Positions 15,987-24,909 are shown, counted from the first letter of the stretch. The stretch is DNA of 37,471 nt from Bacillus sp. (in: firmicutes) (GCA_023512145.1 JAIMAD010000004.1:1-37471); one strand, 5' to 3'. Program-made: numbers and translations. Notes: generated from the letters alone by a model not told the origin.

Positions 15987-16020
15987 GCTGGACAATTCTT
16001 AAAATCAAAGTCAAAAATTT
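15987..16020 (+). repeat. Interspersed repeat, copy C (3' fragment)
   Basis: Reads GCTGGACAATTCTTAAAATC then AAAGTCAAAAATTT: the 3' module of the A-H family with a small insertion. It is opposite in direction to both flanking genes. Confidence 0.6.
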
Positions 16021-16089
16021 CACCATTCTAGTTGATTGACTGTTGTTGGCTCTAAACAGTTGCAAAGATAAAAATTCAGGTATCATTAA

Positions 16090-16128
16090 AAAGGTTAATC
16101 TTCCTAAGCATCAGGAAGATTAACCTTT
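16090..16128 (-). terminator. Terminator of ytfJ
   Basis: AAAGGTTAATCTTCC (16090-16104) pairs perfectly with GGAAGATTAACCTTT (16114-16128); TTTTTAAT follows on the minus strand. Confidence 0.85.
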
Positions 16129-16135
16129 CATTCTA

Positions 16136-16609
16136 TCACTCAAATTCTTTTTTTTGTGTTTGTTGATTGTTATCAGACTGGGAACCTTTTTGTTGCTTTT
16201 TCTCATCTCTATTGGTGAGCATTTGCTGAATTTTATCAACTGCTTGTGGGGCCAACTCGAGAATTTTCTCATACAAATGGGTGCTCTCATCTAAATGAAG
16301 CATTTTGACACCATGCGAGTTAACGATTAAAAAGGCAATTGGGGTTATGGAAACACCTCCCCCACTACCTCCACCAAATGGGAGCGCTTTACTTTGCTCT
16401 GAACCTTCACTCTGGCTCTGATTCTGAGAACTAACAACATTAAACTCGCTGCCTCCAGCGGCAAATCCAAAGCCTACTTTTGAGACTGTTAATATGACAC
16501 TACCGTCTGGGGTTTCAACAGGGTCCCCAATGATCGTATTAACATCAATCATTTCTTTTAAGCTTTCCATTGCAGTCGTCATCAAACCTTGAATTGGGTG
16601 GTCAGACAT
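16136..16609 (-). CDS. ytfJ: GerW family sporulation protein YtfJ
   Basis: 157 residues. YtfJ/GerW is a forespore protein that affects spore germination (L-alanine response) in B. subtilis; mechanism unknown. Visible: HPIQGLMTTAMESLKEMIDVNTIIGDP at the start, the Gly/Phe core KVGFGFAAGGSEF, a GGGSGGGVSITPIAFL turn that is typical, and a Gln/Lys-rich disordered tail. AGGAGG lies before the ATG. It follows ytfI by 17 nt, so the two form an operon. Confidence 0.88.
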   Translation of the reverse strand: MSDHPIQGLMTTAMESLKEMIDVNTIIGDPVETPDGSVILTVSKVGFGFAAGGSEFNVVSSQNQSQSEGSEQSKALPFGGGSGGGVSITPIAFLIVNSHGVKMLHLDESTHLYEKILELAPQAVDKIQQMLTNRDEKKQQKGSQSDNNQQTQKKEFE

Positions 16610-16626
16610 GGCTGTTTCCTCCTCTA

Positions 16627-17334
16627 TTAAACGGATTTAGTTTTTTCCTTTAAAATATCAGTTTTACTTTTGAAGTGCGGTCGCCCACCCTTCCAAAATT
16701 TAAACAGTTTTAATCCTGCTAACATAGCATGCCCGATCCGAAACTGAAAAATACATGTTAATCCTGTTTGAATAATCGCACATTGAAAATGGGGATTAAC
16801 TGCTAATTTAGGAACTTCTTTTACTTTAAAATAGTGACTGAGAAGTCCAAGGATTCCCCCTTTTATAGTCCATAATGCTCCCGTCACCATCCCTGTGTGT
16901 GCTGCGTCTCCAACGCCAACCATTGTTTCCCATTCAAATTTTTTCAGGGTAACTTTCCGGAAAAATTTCCTGATTATGACATGCATCCCCATAACATGAT
17001 CCAGCAATTCTTTCCCATTTTTCACATAAGTCAGGATATCATCTAACTTGATTTTATCGACGGTTTCCTTAGGTGGGGGCGCCACTCCCCCGCTGGAATT
17101 GCCCATTTGTGTATGGTTTTTCACAATAATACTAGGAGAATTATCATCAATTTTCATTAACGGAACAGCTATTTTATACTTAATTAATCCGAACAATACC
17201 TTAAAAACTATTTTTAAGTCATCGTCGTCATTTTGACGGTAATAATTTATATTAATCGTTAATTTAGTAAAGAGTATGAGTAGTAATAAGAACATTAGAA
17301 TAGACACAACAAACAGCAGCCAAAACAATTTCAT
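16627..17334 (-). CDS. ytfI: DUF2953 membrane-anchored protein YtfI
   Basis: 235 residues. One N-terminal membrane segment (about 3-24), then a mostly soluble domain of the DUF2953 type, with NYYRQNDDDDLKIVFKVLFGLIKYK after the anchor and a VGVGDAAHTGMVTGALWTIKG stretch. Function unknown; it travels with gerW in bacilli, so a sporulation role is likely but not shown. The ribosome site GAAAGG is modest. It is followed at 17 nt by ytfJ. Confidence 0.82.
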   Translation of the reverse strand: MKLFWLLFVVSILMFLLLLILFTKLTININYYRQNDDDDLKIVFKVLFGLIKYKIAVPLMKIDDNSPSIIVKNHTQMGNSSGGVAPPPKETVDKIKLDDILTYVKNGKELLDHVMGMHVIIRKFFRKVTLKKFEWETMVGVGDAAHTGMVTGALWTIKGGILGLLSHYFKVKEVPKLAVNPHFQCAIIQTGLTCIFQFRIGHAMLAGLKLFKFWKGGRPHFKSKTDILKEKTKSV

Positions 17335-17373
17335 TCACAACCTTTCAGGCGCTAGTATTCGCTTTTAATGGCA

Positions 17374-17413
17374 AAAATAAACCTACCAACTAAAGAGTTG
17401 ATAGGTTTATTTT
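17374..17413. terminator. Terminator downstream of yteJ
   Basis: AAATAAACCTA-CAACT pairs with AGTTG-TAGGTTTATTT (one bulge), with T-runs on both strands; on the minus strand it closes the sppA-yteJ unit. Confidence 0.75.
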
Positions 17414-17439
17414 TATCTTTTTTATCGGATTTGAATTGA

Positions 17440-17480
17440 TATCATTACACTTCGATAAATGTCCAGCGCTTGCGCTTTTC
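17440..17480 (-). repeat. Interspersed repeat, copy D (after yteJ stop)
   Basis: On the minus strand GAAAAGCGCAAGCGCTGGAC directly follows the yteJ TAA (17483-17481) and continues ATTTATCGAAGTG. It is a compact copy joining the 5' and 3' modules. About 40 of 43 positions agree with copy F. Confidence 0.78.
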
Positions 17481-18041
17481 TTATCGTTCCACATGGATGA
17501 CGGTTGTATCGGAGAAGATATCATGTAAGCCCTGTTTTTTTGGTAAGAACGCGACAATGATATAGCCGATGATAACCGTTGCCGAGATAAACCGGCCAAT
17601 CCATTCACGAAAAAGAATCGTCCCCCAGGTCAATTTATCACTATTTAAATTTACAACCTTTAATCCAAACACCATTTTCCCAAGTGTTTGATTAAAATAT
17701 TTCGTCATTAGCACGAAATATAAATAAAAAATTACTGCTGATGCAATTGAAATGGGCGCAAACACATTAAATTCTGATAGTGAAAGATCAAGCAATCGAA
17801 AGAGAGGATTTATTAACAGCCTTTCGATACTACCGACAACAATTAAATCGAGCAGATAGGCCCAAAAGCGCATCCAGAAGCCTGCATAACGTACTGGCCA
17901 GTTTTGGATATCATTCCCGGGCAAACGATGTTGTTCATTGTCATGGAACTCTTCATCAAATTTTTCCATCTGATTGGAAATTGGATCTGGATTATTTTCT
18001 CTTCCTTCGTTCAAGCCTTCATAGGACTCATTCGTACCCAT
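17481..18041 (-). CDS. yteJ: RDD family membrane protein YteJ
   Basis: 186 residues. A polar, acidic N-terminal head (about 1-50) precedes an RDD domain with YAGFWMRFWAYLLDLIVVG (about 52-70), where the Arg and two Asp-type positions that name the family are seen, and two further membrane segments (about 93-113 and 150-172). Function unclear in general; next to sppA it is thought to modulate signal peptide peptidase in B. subtilis. GGGGGAG lies before the ATG, and the gap to sppA is 12 nt, so they form an operon. Confidence 0.87.
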   Translation of the reverse strand: MGTNESYEGLNEGRENNPDPISNQMEKFDEEFHDNEQHRLPGNDIQNWPVRYAGFWMRFWAYLLDLIVVGSIERLLINPLFRLLDLSLSEFNVFAPISIASAVIFYLYFVLMTKYFNQTLGKMVFGLKVVNLNSDKLTWGTILFREWIGRFISATVIIGYIIVAFLPKKQGLHDIFSDTTVIHVER

Positions 18042-18053
18042 CAGTTCTCCCCC

Positions 18054-19064
18054 TTATTCCGCATATAAATACATGAGACTCGGCGAATTGGGCTTAGTGA
18101 AGACACTCATAAGTCCTGCCATTTCAGCGTTATCACCCATTATTTTTTTTGCCTGCATCGTAAATAAAGAACCAAAACCAAAGTTACTTGAATAACGGAC
18201 AACCTTCGCGCCTGTTAGTTTCTCATCCTTCTCCATCTGCACGATGACATCATCTAAGTATCCAAAGCCATCAATGAGCTGCAGATCCTTCGCTTGACGA
18301 CCATCATAAATACGACCATCAGCAAGCTTTTTTACTTGTTCAACAGTCATATTACGTCCCTCTGAAATAACCTTGACAAAGCCTTCATACGAATTATTTA
18401 TCATTGTCTGTAAAATTTGGCGTTCTTCTTCTGTCATTTTTCTTGTTGGGCTCATAATGTCTTTATACTGACCACTCTTAATAGTAACAAAATCCACACC
18501 GTATTTATCGGCAAGTCCTTCGTAATTGATACCTTCCATAATGACACCAAGACTGCCCGTTAACGTTTCCGGACTAGCAAATATCTTTTTCGCTCCTGCG
18601 GAAATATAATATCCTCCAGAGGCTGCCATAGAACCCATTGATATATAGACAGGTTTTTTACTTTTCTTTTGGATTTCAGCTAGTTTATCATGAATTTCAG
18701 CACTCTCAACCACGCCACCACCTGGTGTGTTAACTTTAATAATAATACCTTTGACGCTATCATCCTCTTGAATATAAGTTAATTTTTTCATAAAATCCTG
18801 ATGATTGTATCCTGAGGTTTGAAATAATGATCCTGTATCACCCGTGTCCTGGATGACACCGTTGATGTCAAGAATCACGATTTTCTTTACTTCGCTGCCC
18901 TCTTTGACCACTTCCTCTGTAAATGGCTGGTCTGCAGTAGCCAAAAGATCGGTGAAGTCGGTTTCAATCCCTTTAAAAACAGAGGCAGATAAAAAATTAA
19001 TTGTGATAGATATAAAAAATAATACCGCGGCAATGCCAAGTGCTGCCCATCGTTTTCCATTCAT
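18054..19064 (-). CDS. sppA: Signal peptide peptidase SppA
   Basis: 336-residue membrane-anchored serine protease of the S49 family that degrades cleaved signal peptides and helps resistance to some antibacterial peptides. One N-terminal membrane segment (about 7-29). Catalytic Ser149 (SMAASGGYY) and general base Lys201 (SGQYKDIMSP) keep the 52-residue spacing of the Bacillus Ser147/Lys199 dyad. The NTPGGGVVES stretch is the oxyanion region. A strong AAGGGGG site precedes the ATG. It is cotranscribed with yteJ. Confidence 0.94.
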   Translation of the reverse strand: MNGKRWAALGIAAVLFFISITINFLSASVFKGIETDFTDLLATADQPFTEEVVKEGSEVKKIVILDINGVIQDTGDTGSLFQTSGYNHQDFMKKLTYIQEDDSVKGIIIKVNTPGGGVVESAEIHDKLAEIQKKSKKPVYISMGSMAASGGYYISAGAKKIFASPETLTGSLGVIMEGINYEGLADKYGVDFVTIKSGQYKDIMSPTRKMTEEERQILQTMINNSYEGFVKVISEGRNMTVEQVKKLADGRIYDGRQAKDLQLIDGFGYLDDVIVQMEKDEKLTGAKVVRYSSNFGFGSLFTMQAKKIMGDNAEMAGLMSVFTKPNSPSLMYLYAE

Positions 19065-19229
19065 ATGTATGTCCCCCTTTTATTCGTTCTAAAATTTAAG
19101 TCTTGATTTTATATTATTTCAATAAAATGCTAAACTAATTTCAGACCTATACAATATTTTACCAAAGATTATTTCATATTGGGTAAAAGTGTTACATTTT
19201 TTTCATCATTTACCAGGGGGTAGAAGAAT

Positions 19230-20033
19230 ATGACAAATAGGCAGAATATTTATTTTTATCACAAACGGGATGAAGCTTTGCTTTTGAAAGCAGTTCCCCT
19301 TTTTGACATGGCTAATCGATATGGTTTTACGATTGTTAATGATTTTCGAAAGGCAAATATTATTGCTAGTATTGGCGACGATGGAACATTTCTGCAGGCT
19401 GTCAGAAAAACTGGCTTTCGTGAGGATTGCCTTTACATGGGAATTTCAACAAAAGATAGTTTAAGTATGTATTGTGATTTTCGTATTGATGATATTTCTA
19501 AAATGATTCAGGCAATAACAAATAAAGAACAAATAAAAGTTCGCAGCTATCCAACAATTGAAGTATCGGTTGATGGTCAGGGTACATTCACGTGCTTGAA
19601 TGAATTTAGTATCAGATCCTCTATTATTAAAACACTGGTGATTGATGTGTTTATTGATCAACTCCATTTTGAAACCTTCCGCGGGGATGGACTGATTGTT
19701 GCCACCCCAACCGGAAGTACCGCTTACAATAAGTCAGTGAACGGTTCGGTTGTAGACCCCCTCCTCTCCTGCATGCAAGTCAGTGAGGTGGCATCTGTTA
19801 ATACAAACCGTTACCGTACGCTCGGTGCTTCGCTTATTTTAGGTAGTGGACGGACTTTGACGCTTAAGGTCGTTTCTGTAAACAATGAACATCCAACAAT
19901 GGGTATGGATAATGAAGCATTAAGCATTCGCCATGTGGAGAATATCAGCATAAGAATGAGTGATAAAAGATTAAAAACACTGAAACTTGCGGACAACTCC
20001 TTCTGGGAAAAAGTGAAACGGACTTTCCTATAA
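19230..20033 (+). CDS. nadK2: NAD kinase 2
   Basis: 267 residues; phosphorylates NAD to NADP in the cytoplasm. Kinase motifs: GDDGT at 49-53 where most NAD kinases have GGDGT, LNE (123-125) and TPTGSTAY (159-166). The Gly-to-Asp change agrees with what I recall of Bacillaceae NadK2 paralogues, so it is probably not damage. AGGGGGT precedes the ATG at a generous distance. It is divergent from sppA and convergent with rarD, as in related genomes. Confidence 0.92.
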   Translation: MTNRQNIYFYHKRDEALLLKAVPLFDMANRYGFTIVNDFRKANIIASIGDDGTFLQAVRKTGFREDCLYMGISTKDSLSMYCDFRIDDISKMIQAITNKEQIKVRSYPTIEVSVDGQGTFTCLNEFSIRSSIIKTLVIDVFIDQLHFETFRGDGLIVATPTGSTAYNKSVNGSVVDPLLSCMQVSEVASVNTNRYRTLGASLILGSGRTLTLKVVSVNNEHPTMGMDNEALSIRHVENISIRMSDKRLKTLKLADNSFWEKVKRTFL

Positions 20034-20049
20034 AGAATTTCATATTAAT

Positions 20050-20077
20050 CGTTAAGCGTTAAGCTTTAAGCTTTAAG
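20050..20077. repeat. Heptamer tandem repeat after nadK2
   Basis: Four 7-mers, CGTTAAG twice then CTTTAAG twice, running into repeat copy E. It lies 17 nt past the nadK2 stop. Confidence 0.8.
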
Positions 20078-20105
20078 CTGGACAATTTTCAAAGTCAAAA
20101 ATTTT
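20077..20105 (+). repeat. Interspersed repeat, copy E (3' fragment)
   Basis: GCTGGACAATTTTCAAAGTC plus an A-run: the 3' module of the family, in the same direction as nadK2. Confidence 0.65.
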
Positions 20106-20131
20106 ATCCTTGTTTTTCTTTTAAATAAAAG

Positions 20132-20169
20132 AAAAAACCTTATCCTTTTTGAACAGGATAAGGTTTTTT
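20132..20169. terminator. Bidirectional terminator between nadK2 and rarD
   Basis: AAAAAACCTTATCC (20132-20145) pairs perfectly with GGATAAGGTTTTTT (20156-20169). An AT-only hairpin (TTTTTCTTTT/AAAAGAAAAA) sits just to its left. Confidence 0.85.
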
Positions 20170-20171
20170 TC

Positions 20172-21098
20172 TTACATGGTTGCACTTTTTTCTTTCCTCA
20201 TCTTTATTTCAGATAAGAGCTTTGTTTTTGAAAGAGAATAAATCATCAAAGCGGACCAAATAAACATAAACGATAAAAGCTGTATTTTTGAAAAATGTTC
20301 ATCATAGACAAATACACCTAATATTAAGGTAAGGGTAGGAGCAATATATTGGAGGAACCCAAGCAATGATAAGGGTATTTTTTGTGCTCCTTTTGCAAAA
20401 TAGATAAGCGGCACTGCTGTTGCGGCTCCTGCACCAATTAATAGGAAATCAGTCCCCAAATCAACTGTTAAAAAGGAGTTGGAGCCATTAATAAATATGT
20501 AGCACATATAAATAACTGCAATCGGGACAACCACAAGTGTCTCAAGTGTTAACCCCACAGTGGAATCGATATTAATTAGCTTTTTCGCTAAACCGTATAT
20601 ACCAAAGGAGAATGCCAAGATAATCGAAATCCAAGGAAACTGTCCATGCGAAAAAGAAATAATTAGCACGCCTATTGCTGCTAAGATAAAGGCTGCATAT
20701 TGGTAAATCGTTAATTTTTCTTTTAGAACGATCACTCCTAATAAAATACTTACAAGTGGGTTGATATAATAGCCAAGGCTTGTTTCAACCATATGGCCAT
20801 TATTAACCGCCCAAATATAAACAAACCAATTCACACTTAATAATATCGAGGCAATCATCAGTATGTACATCTGTTTTTTATTATTAGCAAATCCTCTAAA
20901 GGTACAAACAAATAAACCCCATTTTTTCGTTATTAATAAAATGATCAGCATAAAAGCAAACGACCAAACCACACGATTTGCCAGAATTTCCATCGCATTT
21001 ACACCACCTAAAAATTTCCAATAAATAGGCAATAATCCCCAAAGTAAATAGGAAAATCCTGCATGGATGGCCCCTAGCTGCATTTCATTTTTCTTCAT
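20172..21098 (-). CDS. rarD: RarD/EamA family transporter
   Basis: 308 residues with about ten membrane segments forming two EamA repeats. Start MKKNEMQLGAIHAGFSYLLWGLLPIYWK is typical of the RarD subgroup of drug/metabolite exporters, as are NWFVYIWAVNNGHMVETSLGYYINPL (about 105-130) and ALMIYSL at the end. The substrate is unknown; the name comes from chloramphenicol sensitivity in other species and should not be read as function. GGGAG stands close to the ATG. It is convergent with nadK2. Confidence 0.87.
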   Translation of the reverse strand: MKKNEMQLGAIHAGFSYLLWGLLPIYWKFLGGVNAMEILANRVVWSFAFMLIILLITKKWGLFVCTFRGFANNKKQMYILMIASILLSVNWFVYIWAVNNGHMVETSLGYYINPLVSILLGVIVLKEKLTIYQYAAFILAAIGVLIISFSHGQFPWISIILAFSFGIYGLAKKLINIDSTVGLTLETLVVVPIAVIYMCYIFINGSNSFLTVDLGTDFLLIGAGAATAVPLIYFAKGAQKIPLSLLGFLQYIAPTLTLILGVFVYDEHFSKIQLLSFMFIWSALMIYSLSKTKLLSEIKMRKEKSATM

Positions 21099-21184
21099 AT
21101 TTCTCCCGAGCCCCTTATTCTTTCTAGTATCGAAATAATTATAACTTGAATCTTCCAGAAAAGGGGTGTTTTTATTTTTTAGTT

Positions 21185-22783
21185 CTATTTCTGCTCGTAA
21201 ACAATATCACCGCCAATGACAGTCATAGATGCGTTCACTGTTAGAATTTTAGCAGGTAGGAGAGTGAAAATATTTTGGTTCAGGACAGTAAAGTCAGCCA
21301 GAAATCCTTCCTTAATCATACCACGCTCATTTTCATGACAGGCGGCATAGGCGCTGCCCTTAGTGTATAAACAGACCGCTTCATAAACAGTTAAGGCCTC
21401 TTCTTTCCCATAAACAATTCCGAATGGATCATTCCTATTGGTCCGGGTGACCGCGGCATGGATACCCAACAGTGGGTCGGGCAATTCTATAGGAGCATCG
21501 GAGCCCCCAGCACAGATAAGTCCCTCGTTTACTAGTGTTTTCCATGCATAGCAATATTCCATCTTGTCTTCACCAAGGCGGTCAATGACCCAAGGGAAGT
21601 CCGAAGCTAAAAATACTGGTTGGATATCGAAGAGGACTGGGAGCGTTTTTGCCCGGTCAATTAAGTCAAGACGTAGTACTTGTGCATGGATAATTCTGTC
21701 TCTTCCCTTACCAACGATTGGATGTGCCTCAATCGCATTTAGGGCATATTCAAATGCTAAATCTCCAATCGCATGGATGGCAACAGGAAGCTTATATTGG
21801 CGGGCCTTTGCGACAAGCGTGTTCAATTCCTCCTGACTAAAAATGGCTACACCAAAGGTCCCTAGTGCATCCCGATAAGGATAGCTTAATAGCGCAGTCC
21901 TACCGCCAAGGGCACCATCAGCAAAAATTTTCATTGCTCCGAATTCAATCCACTCGTTACCAGATAAAAAAACACCTCCTTCGCATACCATGTCATCAAT
22001 TACGCCATGATGTACGAGTAAATGGGTCCTGAATTTTAGCCCTTCATCCATAATTACCTTCGTAAACACCTTATATGTACTATGGAAACCACCGTAATAG
22101 TTTAAATCCTCTGTGTGGACACCTGTAATTCCAAACTGATATAAATCTTTAATGGACGCTTTCATTGCTAATTGTAAATACTCTTCGGAAACGACAGGAA
22201 CCATTGTGTTGATGAAGTCCTGTGCTTTGTCTTTAAGCATGCCCGTTATGTTTCCGGTGAGGTCATGTTCAATAATTCCACCCGGAGGGCAAACGGTATC
22301 TTCTGATACTCTGGCAAGTTCAAGTGCCCTTGTGTTAACAACCATGGCATGACGACAAATACGCTTTAACAAAACAGGGTTTTCAGGTGAAATTTTGTCC
22401 AGTTCCTTTCGATGAATCTGTTCAGGACTGACCCAGCGATTTTCATTCCAGCCCTCGCCAATAATCCATTCTCCATGATTAACCTGATTTGCATATTCCT
22501 CAACAGCAGCTAATACTTCTTCCTTCGAATTCATATTCGTTAGGTCAAGTCTGATAAGTGTTTCCCCATGGCCAATTAAGTGGATATGGCTATCAACAAA
22601 GCCGGGAATCATCGTCCCTCCCTTGAGGTCGACACGTTCCGATATTCTTTCATTAAAGCTTTCTTCTAACTTCTCTTTTTCTCCTGTTTTTACAATTCTT
22701 CCACCTTCAGTAAATATCGCTTCAACTACTTTTTCTTCGTTTTCAAGCGTATAAATAGTTCCCCCATACCACAACTTGCCCAT
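21185..22783 (-). CDS. ytcJ: Amidohydrolase YtcJ
   Basis: 532 residues, metal-dependent amidohydrolase of the YtcJ-like (NfdA, amidohydrolase 3) group. Metal motif HxH at DSHIHLIGHG (about 65-74), internal VAIHAIGD (the later His, about 338-345) and GSDAPIELPDP (the Asp, about 430-440), which complete the usual site. Substrate unknown; related enzymes cleave N-substituted formamides or amides. AAGGAG lies 9 nt before the ATG. It is 76 nt downstream of ytcI, with only a weak mismatched hairpin (22818-22843) between, so they may be cotranscribed. Confidence 0.87.
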   Translation of the reverse strand: MGKLWYGGTIYTLENEEKVVEAIFTEGGRIVKTGEKEKLEESFNERISERVDLKGGTMIPGFVDSHIHLIGHGETLIRLDLTNMNSKEEVLAAVEEYANQVNHGEWIIGEGWNENRWVSPEQIHRKELDKISPENPVLLKRICRHAMVVNTRALELARVSEDTVCPPGGIIEHDLTGNITGMLKDKAQDFINTMVPVVSEEYLQLAMKASIKDLYQFGITGVHTEDLNYYGGFHSTYKVFTKVIMDEGLKFRTHLLVHHGVIDDMVCEGGVFLSGNEWIEFGAMKIFADGALGGRTALLSYPYRDALGTFGVAIFSQEELNTLVAKARQYKLPVAIHAIGDLAFEYALNAIEAHPIVGKGRDRIIHAQVLRLDLIDRAKTLPVLFDIQPVFLASDFPWVIDRLGEDKMEYCYAWKTLVNEGLICAGGSDAPIELPDPLLGIHAAVTRTNRNDPFGIVYGKEEALTVYEAVCLYTKGSAYAACHENERGMIKEGFLADFTVLNQNIFTLLPAKILTVNASMTVIGGDIVYEQK

Positions 22784-22859
22784 TTAACATTCTCCTTCGT
22801 CATTACACAGTGCAGAAAGCAGACGGTAAACTCGCCGCCTGCTAATCAAACCCAAACTA

Positions 22860-24446
22860 TTATCCTTGTTTAGCTGACTTGAATTCCTTTTGCCGAAGTT
22901 CAATTCTGCGAATTTTTCCAGATGTTGTTTTTGGAAGCTCTGCCAAATATTCAATTTCGCGTGGATATTTATATGGTGCTGTAAGTGTCTTCACATGCTC
23001 CTGCAGGTTTTTCGTTACTTCTGGATCTGTTGGGTCGACATCTTCTTGTAAGACAACAAAGGCTTTCACAATATAACCCCGAATTTCATCTGGGCTTGCC
23101 ACAACGGCACATTCCCTGACATACGGATGTTTAACTAGGGCATCCTCCACTTCAAATGGGCCAATCGTATAGCCTGAGCTAATGATAATATCATCACCAC
23201 GCCCTTCAAACCAGAAGTAGCCTTCATCATCCATTTTTGCCTTATCACCCGTTATATAATAATCACCGCGAAATTGCATTGCCGTTCTTTCAGGGTCTTT
23301 ATAATAATTTTTAAATAAGGCCGGTGTTTCAATATGAACAGCAATATCACCGACAACACCTACCGGGCAAAGTTGCCCTTCATCGTTAATGATGGCTACT
23401 CTATTCCCAGGTGTCGGCTTGCCCATTGATCCGGATTTCAATTCCATCCCTTTTGTTACACCAACAAGCAATGTATTTTCAGTTTGCCCATATCCGTCAC
23501 GGACATCGACATTAAAGTACTTTCGAAATGTATCAATGACTTCTCTATTTAACGGTTCACCCGCTGATACTGCACTATGAAGGTTTGGTAATTGATAATC
23601 AGTTAAGTTGTCAACTTTTGCCATTAATCGATATTCCGTTGGTGTACAGCAAAGGACATTAACATCATATTTCTGTAGGAGGCTCAAATACTTCCTCGGA
23701 TCGAATTTCCCATTGTATACTAACCCCGTGCCGCCAGAGCCAAGAACCGATAAGAATGGACTCCAAATCCATTTTTGCCAGCCAGGACCTGCAGTTGCCC
23801 AAACGGTATCACCTTCTTCAATACAGAGCCATTGTGGTGCTGCTGTTTTTAGATGGGCAAAGGACCAACCATGTGTATGGACAACACCTTTTGGATTTCC
23901 CGTCGTTCCAGAAGTATAGGACAAAAAGGCCATATCATCTCTATTCGTATCGGCTATCGCAAAATTTTCAGATGCCTCTTTCATTCTTTCGTCTAAATGG
24001 ATCCAACCAGCTTTATATTCCCCAATTGTAAATTTAACTAGAGCCTGAGTTTCGGTACTATTAGCAAATTGGTCTACAAATGGATAATAACTAACGACCG
24101 CTTTGACATCACCGTGGACTATACGGTACTTTAGGTCCTTCTCCTTTAGCATTTCTGAGCTTGGAATCACAATCATTCCGGCTTTTAGTGCTGCCAGATA
24201 AACGACGTAGGCTTCAATGAGTCGCGGAGTGATAACGAGAACCACATCACCACTTTTTAGCCCATTTTGAGTAAAGACATTCGCTGCTTGGTTTACCCTC
24301 TTTAATAATTGCTCATATGTAACTTGTTTTGTTTGGCCTAATTCACTTTCCCACTTTAATGCTACTCTGTTTGGATTTTCAGCAAATCGCTCTACTTCAG
24401 AAATAAGATTATACTTTTCCGGTGCAATTAAATCTTCTCGCTTCAT
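22860..24446 (-). CDS. ytcI: Acyl-CoA synthetase YtcI (short/branched-chain type)
   Basis: 528 residues, ANL superfamily AMP-forming ligase that activates a carboxylic acid to its CoA ester. Motifs: P-loop SYTSGTTGNPKGVVHTH (about 174-190), DGYGQTE (about 321-327), the hinge GRGDDIIISSGYTIGPFEVED (about 410-430) and the catalytic C-terminal Lys in PKTTSGKIRRIELR. The closest type is the acetyl/medium-chain MACS group; in Bacillus and Listeria relatives (MbcS-like) branched short-chain acids are used for lipid precursors. AAAGGGGGAG precedes the ATG. ytcJ follows on the same strand. Confidence 0.88.
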   Translation of the reverse strand: MKREDLIAPEKYNLISEVERFAENPNRVALKWESELGQTKQVTYEQLLKRVNQAANVFTQNGLKSGDVVLVITPRLIEAYVVYLAALKAGMIVIPSSEMLKEKDLKYRIVHGDVKAVVSYYPFVDQFANSTETQALVKFTIGEYKAGWIHLDERMKEASENFAIADTNRDDMAFLSYTSGTTGNPKGVVHTHGWSFAHLKTAAPQWLCIEEGDTVWATAGPGWQKWIWSPFLSVLGSGGTGLVYNGKFDPRKYLSLLQKYDVNVLCCTPTEYRLMAKVDNLTDYQLPNLHSAVSAGEPLNREVIDTFRKYFNVDVRDGYGQTENTLLVGVTKGMELKSGSMGKPTPGNRVAIINDEGQLCPVGVVGDIAVHIETPALFKNYYKDPERTAMQFRGDYYITGDKAKMDDEGYFWFEGRGDDIIISSGYTIGPFEVEDALVKHPYVRECAVVASPDEIRGYIVKAFVVLQEDVDPTDPEVTKNLQEHVKTLTAPYKYPREIEYLAELPKTTSGKIRRIELRQKEFKSAKQG

Positions 24447-24544
24447 GTTTCTCCCCCTTTACTCATATATCCTACAAATCCTATTATACAAAATTATTCA
24501 AAAATTTTAAATTATTATTCATTTAAGTGTAATTTTCCTCATCA

Positions 24545-24576
24545 AAAAGAGAGCGGGAGTTAAATCCACGCTCTCT
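24545..24576 (-). terminator. Terminator of the SASP gene
   Basis: AGAGAGCG (24548-24555) pairs with CGCTCTCT (24569-24576), with an inner GGA/TCC; TTTTTG follows on the minus strand. Confidence 0.8.
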
Positions 24577-24599
24577 GTAGCCACTCGTATTTATTTTTA

Positions 24600-24803
24600 C
24601 TATTTAGAAAATCCTCCGCCTAATTGTTGTTCAGCCATTTGCACTAAACGTTTTGTGATTTCACCACCAACAGATCCGTTAGCGCGTGAAGTAGTTTCTG
24701 CTCCAAGATTAACACCAAATTCATTAGCAATTTCATATTTCATTTGGTCAAGAGCTTGTTCAACACCAGGAACTAATAATTGATTAGAGTTATTGCTTGC
24801 CAT
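24600..24803 (-). CDS. sspA: Alpha/beta-type small acid-soluble spore protein
   Basis: 67 residues. These forespore proteins coat spore DNA, protect it from UV and heat and are degraded at germination. The GPR protease site is present in [11 protein letters not shown], as is the conserved [20 protein letters not shown] block. The ATG at 24803 ([11 protein letters not shown]) follows AAGGAGGTGA at 8 nt; the frame start four codons upstream has no such site. The name sspA is by type and position (B. subtilis has sspA near thiI); it could be another alpha/beta paralogue. A sigma-G promoter lies upstream. Confidence 0.93.
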   Translation of the reverse strand: MASNNSNQLLVPGVEQALDQMKYEIANEFGVNLGAETTSRANGSVGGEITKRLVQMAEQQLGGGFSK

Positions 24804-24828
24804 GTGATTTATCACCTCCTTGTGAGTT

Positions 24829-24858
24829 TAGATTGTGTAGAACCCACAAGGTTCATTC
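24829..24858 (-). promoter_or_regulatory. Probable sigma-G promoter of the SASP gene
   Basis: Minus strand GAATG (24858-24854, consensus GHATR), 18-nt spacer, CAATCTA (24835-24829, consensus CATXHTA, one mismatch). Transcription would begin near 24822, leaving a short leader, as SASP genes usually have. Confidence 0.5.
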
Positions 24859-24909
24859 CAAATAATCATTGGTAATTGTTCACAAAATGTTCAAAATTAC
24901 CCGTTAATG

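Noticed and set aside
19374-19388. NAD kinase as an inactive pseudogene because of GDDGT
   Set aside because: All other motifs and the full length are intact, and I recall the same variant in related NadK2 proteins.
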